64,000 nucleotides of DNA, taken from the NCBI GenBank assembly GCA_961205875.1, contig OY540818.1, positions 19,876,761-19,940,760 on the forward strand, written 5' to 3'. This DNA is from Sialis fuliginosa (taxonomy: Eukaryota; Arthropoda; Insecta; Megaloptera; Sialidae). Position numbers and translations under genes: made by a program. The notes beneath the pieces are model-generated. The model was given only the letters and a program-made list of their open reading frames with translations, did not search any database and was not told where the DNA came from. This document shows, piece by piece, positions 57,176-64,000 of the stretch; the first letter of the stretch is position 1, and each line of letters begins with the position of its first letter.

Positions 57176-59260
57176 ATGGTTAATTTCTTGTTATTAAAAA
57201 TCCAATGGGTACATTTTTTTGTCTTTATTGAATTCCATTTTTCCTTTATTGGTAACTTCGAATATTGAAATCCAGCCCATGATCTGAAAATAGAAAAAAT
57301 CGATAATAATACAAAATAATGACAATAATTTCTACCCGATGCAAAATTGAAACCAGCATCTTTTTGGTGTTTTTTGTAACTTACGCAATTTTTTATTAGG
57401 TATTTTAAAATTCAATGTTCAATTAGCATAGCTTCATTGTTTTAGTTTTTTTTTTTTTTAAAATAGGCATTTCAAAAGTAAATTTTAGGTCTGTAAGAGA
57501 TCCGTCCGTGATCTGAAAATAGAGAAAATTTATATTAATAAAAAATACGTGAATAATAATTACACAGGGTTGTATTGATTGTAAATCAATTTAAATCAAT
57601 ACAACCCTGTATTTTCGCGATGAAAATTTAAACCAAGCAATTGTTCTTGTAGTTTTTGTACCCTTGTCTTGATAGCTTCAATTTTGTTATAAAACTCTTG
57701 TATCACGGTCGACAATCTGAAAACAGAGAAAAATTATATAAATAAAAAATCAATAAATCGCAAAATATATAATCTATACAGTGTTTCTCCAGTCAATAAT
57801 TTAAATTTTCTAGTTTCCAAATATACTGTAGATAATTTTATTTAAAAAAAGTTGAGAAACACTGATTCGATTATATATTTTATTGCAAACACTTTTTCAA
57901 ACACTATTTTTTTTTTCACAAACTTTTCCTGAAATAAAAAAACACTCTCTTCCTAGAATCGACTAGAAAATGAAAACTCAGTAATATTTTTAAAACAATC
58001 CACACATATGTATTTACAATTGCAAATAGATCCAAAAAAAATTACTAACGAGATTAAAGTAAAACAATATTACTGAGTTTTATTTTCTTTAACTTTAACA
58101 TAAAACATATAATATAAATAACGTATAAGAGGGGTACGAGATTGCTTATAAAATAAAAACCTGAAAAAAATATGATTAGTTCTTATAAATTAAATACATT
58201 TATAGTCGCTAGGAAGAGAGCAAATCCGCGTTAGCCTAAGTGTGCTTTTCAGTATCTGTTCTGGAGGAAAATTAACGCGATAAGCTAATAATAAACTAAC
58301 GGGTTGCTGTCCACGTTATCGTATTGCATTATTTTAAGTAATACAATACGACAACGCTTGGAAATTTAGTTCTAGAGGAAAAAGGCTGCAAAAGCCTAAA
58401 TCAAAAAATCCCTCGATGCCGCCGTGTCTGGAAAACGACACAGCGGTCCAAATCCTGAAATAAATACACATATTGTGTGAGGTGGATGAGGTTTACAATA
58501 TAGGGTGTTGGTTGTGTAGTAAGTGTCTCTACTTGTGCCGCCCAAAACGCACCCGCTCAAGGCAGACATCGCCTAAGACCTTCTCAAGCAAAATCAAGCA
58601 GATAACTGTCTTTTCGCTAGCTCCTTCCGGCGAGTGGAATATCGCTTAAGATAATCTAGACAAGATTACTTATCGCTTGTTTCTGACTTAAGGCCCATTG
58701 ACGTATACCAAGTCTACCTTTCGCGTCCCTACCTAACACATTCCAAATGGGCAGCGGACCACGGTACGTCTTTTAGGGCCCAACGATAAACAGACAGTGT
58801 TTATCGCTAGACCGGAAATCGGAAGAACAGCTAAAATATATACAATATAAATTCGTATTTCACCAGACAGATCAATGTATCTTTTAGGTGAAACACGATA
58901 AATAAAAAAGCGGAGGGCTTACTGGTCAAGCCCTACGACCGCTTAGAAAATGGGTGAAACGTTGGACCAAATACCTACTAAGCACACTGTTAATATTTAA
59001 ATCTCAAACCTTTACGAAGATCTTAATTCCTTGGGATGCTGGGGGGAGAGGGAGGGGTTCTATGGCGAACACACACTTAACAAACACAATATTTTATATG
59101 TGCACTTCACTTTTTTAAATTGCCCTTTTCACTTAATTTTAAATTCACTTTTTCCACTGATAACACTTGTAATCCTCGAATTTTCTTTCTTCGTTCCGTG
59201 ATCTGTAAATAGAAAAAAAATATTGATAACATGATACTTGTAATAATTAAAATTGATTTT
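57176..59260. other. Unassigned region with minus-strand acceptor-like motifs
   Basis: On the minus strand, polypyrimidine-TTTCAG/ATC motifs occur near 59200, 57720, 57518 and 57285. Between about 58200 and 58980 the composition is much more balanced, with gene-like density but no long frame. A 43-bp hairpin lies at 58314-58356 and a small hAT-like inverted repeat at 57779-57864. It may be an untranslated or long non-coding transcript on the minus strand, or an unrecognised element. Confidence 0.35.
58314..58356. repeat. Short near-perfect hairpin
   Basis: CGTTATCGTATTGCATTA pairs with TAATACAATACGACAACG with about two mismatches around a ~7-nt loop. Confidence 0.7.
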
Positions 59261-59269
59261 AATTTGACG

Positions 59270-60310
59270 ATATCGTTGCTGATTTTTCGGGGAAAATGTT
59301 TGTCTCAGTGAGTACTCCAGACCTATTGATTTTGGTGCTAATCGGATTAGGGGTTTTGGAAATATTCGAACTTTTATCGTCTAAAAAGTGAACATTGCGA
59401 ATATTACCTCACTTATTTTGATAAGACTTGGTACATTTGTATTCAATTGAATCTAAGGGACATTTATTATTTGTACGTCATTGAAGGGGTGAAAAACACC
59501 CTCAAAATTTCAATGTTAAATACTAATTAATACGTCAATGCCTTGGAAATAAATGCAACTAAATTCAAATTGTCAAATCAGTTGTTCTACGAATGTGTAT
59601 TATGTTTTTGACATTACTAATATTTATATACAAATGGCAATAACAGTTGTAACCGCCGTAAGTATATATGTTTTTTTACTTTCATGTTCTGAAAGAAATG
59701 GAAGTATTGTAATACCATCGAAAAATCGTGTCCGAGAAAATGACAAATTCTGATTGTACTAACTTCAAAACGTAAAGAAAAGTTAATTTCCGCATGGCGG
59801 TTGTGCGTGTGTCTGTGTGTCAGGATGTAGATTTTTTTTTCGTTCACGATAACTACCGTAAAAATGCACCGATCTGAATTATTTTTGGGGAAAATGTTTA
59901 CCTCAGTGAGTACTCCAGACCTATTGATTTTGGTGCTAATCGGATTAGGGGTTTTGGAAATATTCGAAATTTTGTAACTTTTTTCGTCTAAAAAGTGAAT
60001 ATTGCGAGTATTATCTCACTAATTTTGATAAGATTTGGTACATATGCAGTTCAATTGAATCTAAGGGACATTTATTATTTGTACGTGCCTAAAAAGTCAT
60101 TAAAGGGGTGAAAAACACACTTAAAATTTGAATTTTAAATACTAATATGTCATTAATTCATTTTGCCTTGGAAATGCAATTAAATTCAAATTGTCAAATT
60201 AGTTTTTCTACGAATGTGAATTATGTTTTTTGACATTAGAAAACTAATATTTATATACAAATAGCAAAAAGAGCTGTAATCGTCGTAAGTATATATGTTT
60301 TTTTAATGTA
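59270..60310. repeat. ~430-bp direct duplication
   Basis: GTGAGTACTCCAGACCTATTG begins both units (59309 and 59907). They share ~430 bp to AAGTATATATGTTTTTTTA, ending near 59677 and 60304, with a ~200-bp unique insert between. Confidence 0.9.
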
Positions 60311-60479
60311 TTACGATATGTATATTCATAGTAGTAGGTTATATAAATAAAATATTTAAGAAAAATAGAAAGAACATGGAAGTCATGTATGGTTCTCCAT
60401 ACGGATATTTCTGATAAGAATGAAACAGACACTCCTGCTTAAATAAGGACAAGTATATCCCAAACCATTTTCGAGTCAA

Positions 60480-60788
60480 ATGCGCGGTCCATTCTCTATA
60501 TCTACGAATGCGATCATATTCCATGATAATGACATTGCCAAGGTATGGCTGTTGGACAAACACACCGCGGTATTGGTCATAGCTCGCGCGTCGTGTCTCA
60601 CCGTTACTTTAATTCAGTCCATGTGTGTCAGCGGGTCACTGTCGATAATGCAGGAAACGCTACAACATCAGCGCGCACAGGATGTCTCACAGTTGAAAGT
60701 TGAGCCGATCCGTGAGACACCAGTAAACTGGAATTCCGAATCATATATATATATAAATAAACAAGACCTCGGGGGTTTCAATTATACA
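60480..60788 (+). other. GC-richer open stretch of unknown nature
   Basis: An open frame from ATG 60480 of 103 codons with mixed composition (IIFHDNDIAKVWLLDKHTAVLVIA and so on), richer in GC than the flanks. Its first ~35 bp match a dispersed repeat also seen at 36133 and 24770. A possible donor AAG/GTATGG lies at 60540. I recognise no domain. It could be an exon, a decayed mobile-element gene or chance. Confidence 0.25.
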
Positions 60789-60904
60789 TAATGCATTCAT
60801 ATCTAAATGTAATTCTTGTCTATTTAAAACTACTGAACCGATTTTGATGGGACTTTGAAAGTTGCGAAGCCTAAGACCCTATAATTGATCAGTATGTAAA
60901 ATAT

Positions 60905-61365
60905 TTATTTTTCAATATATCTCAAGAACGACACATGTTACGTGAAAATTTCATAGAATATTTTTTGTAGAGCATTAAATTTCCTATAAAATGGGTCTAC
61001 AACGTTTGTTGTAAAATATTCCCTTACAAAGATTTATCTCAATTTATTTTAAAAATTCGTGTTTTGTTTTTCTAAATTGATATTGCTTGGATATATTAAA
61101 TGTCATTTTGACATTTGCATAAATTTAGATTTAGATTGAAATTGTCAAAAAATTAAAAATATATGACAAAATATTTTGGTGCGTTTTAAGAAAAAATTCG
61201 AACTAATATTTTTTAGTAAAATTGTATAAAAATTAAATGGTTAACCAATTCCAGGCAATTTATATAAACACTATCGGTTTTTATTTAAATTGTTCAATAA
61301 TTAACTACCTTTGGTGAATTTAGCACGATGAAGCACTGTGCATTTACTTGGCAGATATTTTTTTT
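60905..61365 (+). repeat. Dispersed repeat S, copy 2
   Basis: Extends the homology seen at 32085-32440, with an additional upstream block (CAAGAACGACACATGTTACG) inverted near 51120. Confidence 0.75.
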
Positions 61366-62331
61366 ACTGTATACAATTGCTCTATTAATGTAATTTAACT
61401 CGAGTAGTTCAAATCTATGTAGTAATCAAAGTTTCACTTGAATATGTTAAGAACCACTGTTTCTGTGTTCTTGTTTATTATTTATTGTAATACTCTGTAG
61501 AATTTTAATACCTTCGTTGTAGGATTACTTTCCGAGTAGATTTCGTTATAAATGTTACATAACTCATGATAAAATTAAAGTGTTACTTTCTTAACACTTA
61601 AACCGCCACCTACATACGTCTGATCTGTTAAATATCGTACCTGTTAACATATAATAACAATAAAAATAAACAAAAAGAGCTTACTTTACTTATAATTTTC
61701 CAGAATTTATTATTATAAAATTTATACTGTTACATACATACAAAAAAAGACAGCAGGGCCGTAACTAGAAACTCTGGGGCCCCAGTGCAGCAAGTGACCG
61801 AAAGGCCCTCACGATATGCAAAATATAAAAATTGAAGACCATTTTTTTTTTTGTTAATTTTAATTAATAATTGGGGAGCCCAGAGCACTTCCCCAGTTAA
61901 ATTCCCTTCGCTGTTGATTTTTATTTAGTTAATCGTCCTGGCTCCTGAATAAATTTGTTAAATTCGAGGTTCGACTTATAGAGGTCACACTATACATATG
62001 CGATAAGTGTTTTTCCTTCATGAAAAGCGACAACATACAAGTGTTTTGGGTAGCTATAGGTGTGTATTTGCCACTCTCATATATTTGTATTTATTTTCCA
62101 GATTGTTTCGTGTGGAAAAGCGTCATGTGTTACAGAACATTTGTAAGGCTTTTACAAACAAAACATTAAATTCTTCAAAAGCATTCGCAGGTTATTTATT
62201 ATATATACAACAGTGTAAAAATTCAAGGGGTTTTGTAAATTTATAATTTATAACAAATGCGCTAGTAAAATATAAATATATATATTATATATTAATTTTA
62301 TTGTATATTCAAATTAACTGGCACTTATACA
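61366..62331. other. Spacer
   Basis: 61750-61910 has a hAT-like left end (CAGGGCCGTAACTAG) and balanced composition. The 79-codon frame at 62007 has no recognisable motif. No gene is called. Confidence 0.35.
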
Positions 62332-62702
62332 GTGTATTCCAAGTTGATTAAGACATAGAAAATTTAACATGGGGACAATTAGAAATGTTGTAGTAACCTT
62401 TGGTTTAATTTAACGATGTGTGATTGGTGCATTTTGAAATGCCGCCTCGAAACTAACTGATAAATTTTAAATTAATCAACAGTATTTTGTTTTCAATTTT
62501 AATATCATTAATTTAAGCATCCTAGATAAAATTATAATAATATTTTTTGGCAGATATAAATTTGAAAACAAAACACTAATGACTATTTTATTAAATTTTG
62601 TGGCGGCATTTCAAAATGGACCAATCACACATCGTTAAATTTGACCAAAGGTTACTACAATAATTCTAATTGTCCCCATGTTAAATTTCCTATGTCTTAA
62701 CC
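62332..62702. mobile_element. Palindromic MITE family J, copy J2
   Basis: Near-identical to J1 at 22511-22893; the last few terminal bases diverge. Confidence 0.87.
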
Positions 62703-63360
62703 ATTTTGTATGTTATAATAAGCCGGTAGTTATAAAAATAAAAACAGCTAATTGTAAGTGAGAGTATTTCTTATCTAATAGAAGATAATTACATACATTA
62801 TTGTATGATATAAATGTTATATTTAATCATAATTAAATCAATTTAAATTATACCAGGTTGTTAAAGTTTCACCTGAACGATTTTTGATAATTATGTTAGG
62901 TATATATATTACTTATTAATATCTGAACTAGTTTATTAAATGTGGGTAAATAAGTAAAACTACAGTTCTAAAATGAAACTGTATGTATAAGGGAGCCCCC
63001 CGCTCTGTACCCCCCGTACAGTGGAATAAATCAAAATTTTAATTTGAGTAGATAAATTCAAATAACTTTTTAGTATGAAAGATAAAGGGTTGATGAAATA
63101 ATTCGTTTGTTTTACTAAACCTACCCCCCCCCCCAATTTTTATTATTAATAAAAAACTTTTTATAAAAAAATTGAATATATCATTTAAATTTTTGTCTTA
63201 GTTTTTTTTTATTTTTCCCTTTTGAGTTTCATATCTTTGAAGTCCATGATCAGATTCTGATAAAATTTATATGAGACCACCTCATATATTGTCGAATTGA
63301 GAACTTCCTTTTTTATAGTCGGTTTAAAAATTATATATAAATAAGACAGTATAAGAAGAA
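62703..63360. other. Spacer
   Basis: AT-rich, with C runs at 62995-63014 and 63124-63134; nothing recognised. Confidence 0.4.
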
Positions 63361-63882
63361 GGGTCAAATGGGGTAAAAGTGAAACAAAATACAAATCTTT
63401 AATGTTTTTTGACAGTTAACGATACAAATTCATACTTTAATTTTGTCTACTAGATGCGCTTATGAATAACTATTTTAAATACTGAACTGTACGATACAAC
63501 ACGGACTTTAAAAATCAAAAAACTGTGTTTCATTTTTAACCTCTAATTTGGGAAAAAGTGAAACAGGCCTCTAATGGAAAATATTTTTCGAAAAGCTACT
63601 TTGGCACGTTTGATTTATCTTCTTTGTGGCATATCAATGTGAAATTGTAACTTCAATTATTATCTGAACTATACAGAAAGTTATGTGCAAAGAATTAACT
63701 AACAGACATTGACTAACAGGGTGAAGAAGGGGTGACACATCACTTATATTTTCAGGTCGCTTTAACAAACTTTTAATGATGATGTCAGTTTTTATAATTC
63801 TCTTATAAACATATTAATTTTTTAGTTACAAGCTTGTTTCACTTTTACCCCATTTTTGTTGTTGTTTCATATATACCCTATA
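63361..63882. repeat. Element K, copy K2 (right-half type)
   Basis: Matches 36210-36773 closely (TGGGGTAAAAGTGAAACAAAA to TTTCATATATACCCTA), without the left arm or the 75-bp insert of K1. Confidence 0.85.
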
Positions 63883-64000
63883 TTGATTATAATAATTTAC
63901 TTGTTGTACTTAATTATTTTAATTCGGAAACAGTTTAATCTATTAAATACCTCTGGTATCCCCCCCCTGTACACTTTTAAAGACCAAGATATCTTTATTG

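Noticed and set aside
1..64000. Endogenous viral or retroviral genes, LTR pairs
   Set aside because: No reverse transcriptase, integrase, capsid or other viral-type frame was seen, and no long direct terminal repeats; only non-autonomous DNA elements and RTE-like tails.

Overview
This window is AT-rich insect genomic DNA, most likely lepidopteran. The evidence is long introns, very many small DNA transposons, an intron-containing nuclear tRNA-Tyr, and repeat motifs I associate with moth and butterfly genomes (a 'CAAGTGCGAGT...GGGTTCCGTA' block near 40 kb and a 'CGTGACTTCGTCCGCGTGG' block at 33.9 kb). The order is inferred; the species cannot be told.

One gene dominates. Ten coding exons on the + strand (2388-2520, 16348-16604, 17608-18823, 24394-24636, 27590-27772, 35009-35186, 37478-37630, 38987-39102, 41474-41629, 42764-42924) join with consistent splice phases into one 931-residue reading frame. 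It encodes a secreted or membrane-tethered Stubble/filzig-like serine protease: a hydrophobic N-terminus, a six-cysteine disulfide-knot domain, a Thr/Pro-rich mucin-like stalk of about 540 residues, and a trypsin-type catalytic domain with an intact His-Asp-Ser triad. The catalytic domain most resembles the insect CG8170 type as I remember it. Its 5' UTR exon is not identified and is probably upstream. A tRNA-Tyr gene lies inside intron 2.

At 47.6-49.2 kb a GC-richer promoter-like stretch and an exon coding for a signal peptide (49058-49196) probably mark the start of a second + strand gene, whose other exons I could not find. The rest of 49-64 kb is mainly repeats and anonymous AT-rich DNA.

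The introns and flanks are packed with mobile-element remnants: (A) a TA-target MITE with TIR AGGTACTGGCACCAGT, about 17 copies; (B) a TA-target MITE with TIR CAGTCGCCTGCA, five copies; (C) an ATGTCCGGTAT palindromic MITE, four copies; (E) three long-palindrome hAT-like elements with near-perfect 8-bp target duplications; several other hAT-like elements; one complete foldback/Mutator-like element with a perfect 9-bp target duplication and an internal 184-bp satellite; and long inverted repeats (J, K, L, M). Intron 8 holds an eight-copy ~221-bp tandem array.

The most interesting points are where mobile DNA meets splice sites. The 5' splice site after the catalytic-Asp exon (37630/37631) coincides with the tip of a family A MITE. 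The splice junction after exon 4 is repeated three times by a ~200-bp tandem duplication. The gene's likely poly(A) signals lie in another family A copy just after the stop codon. I found no CRISPR array, prokaryotic feature or viral gene.
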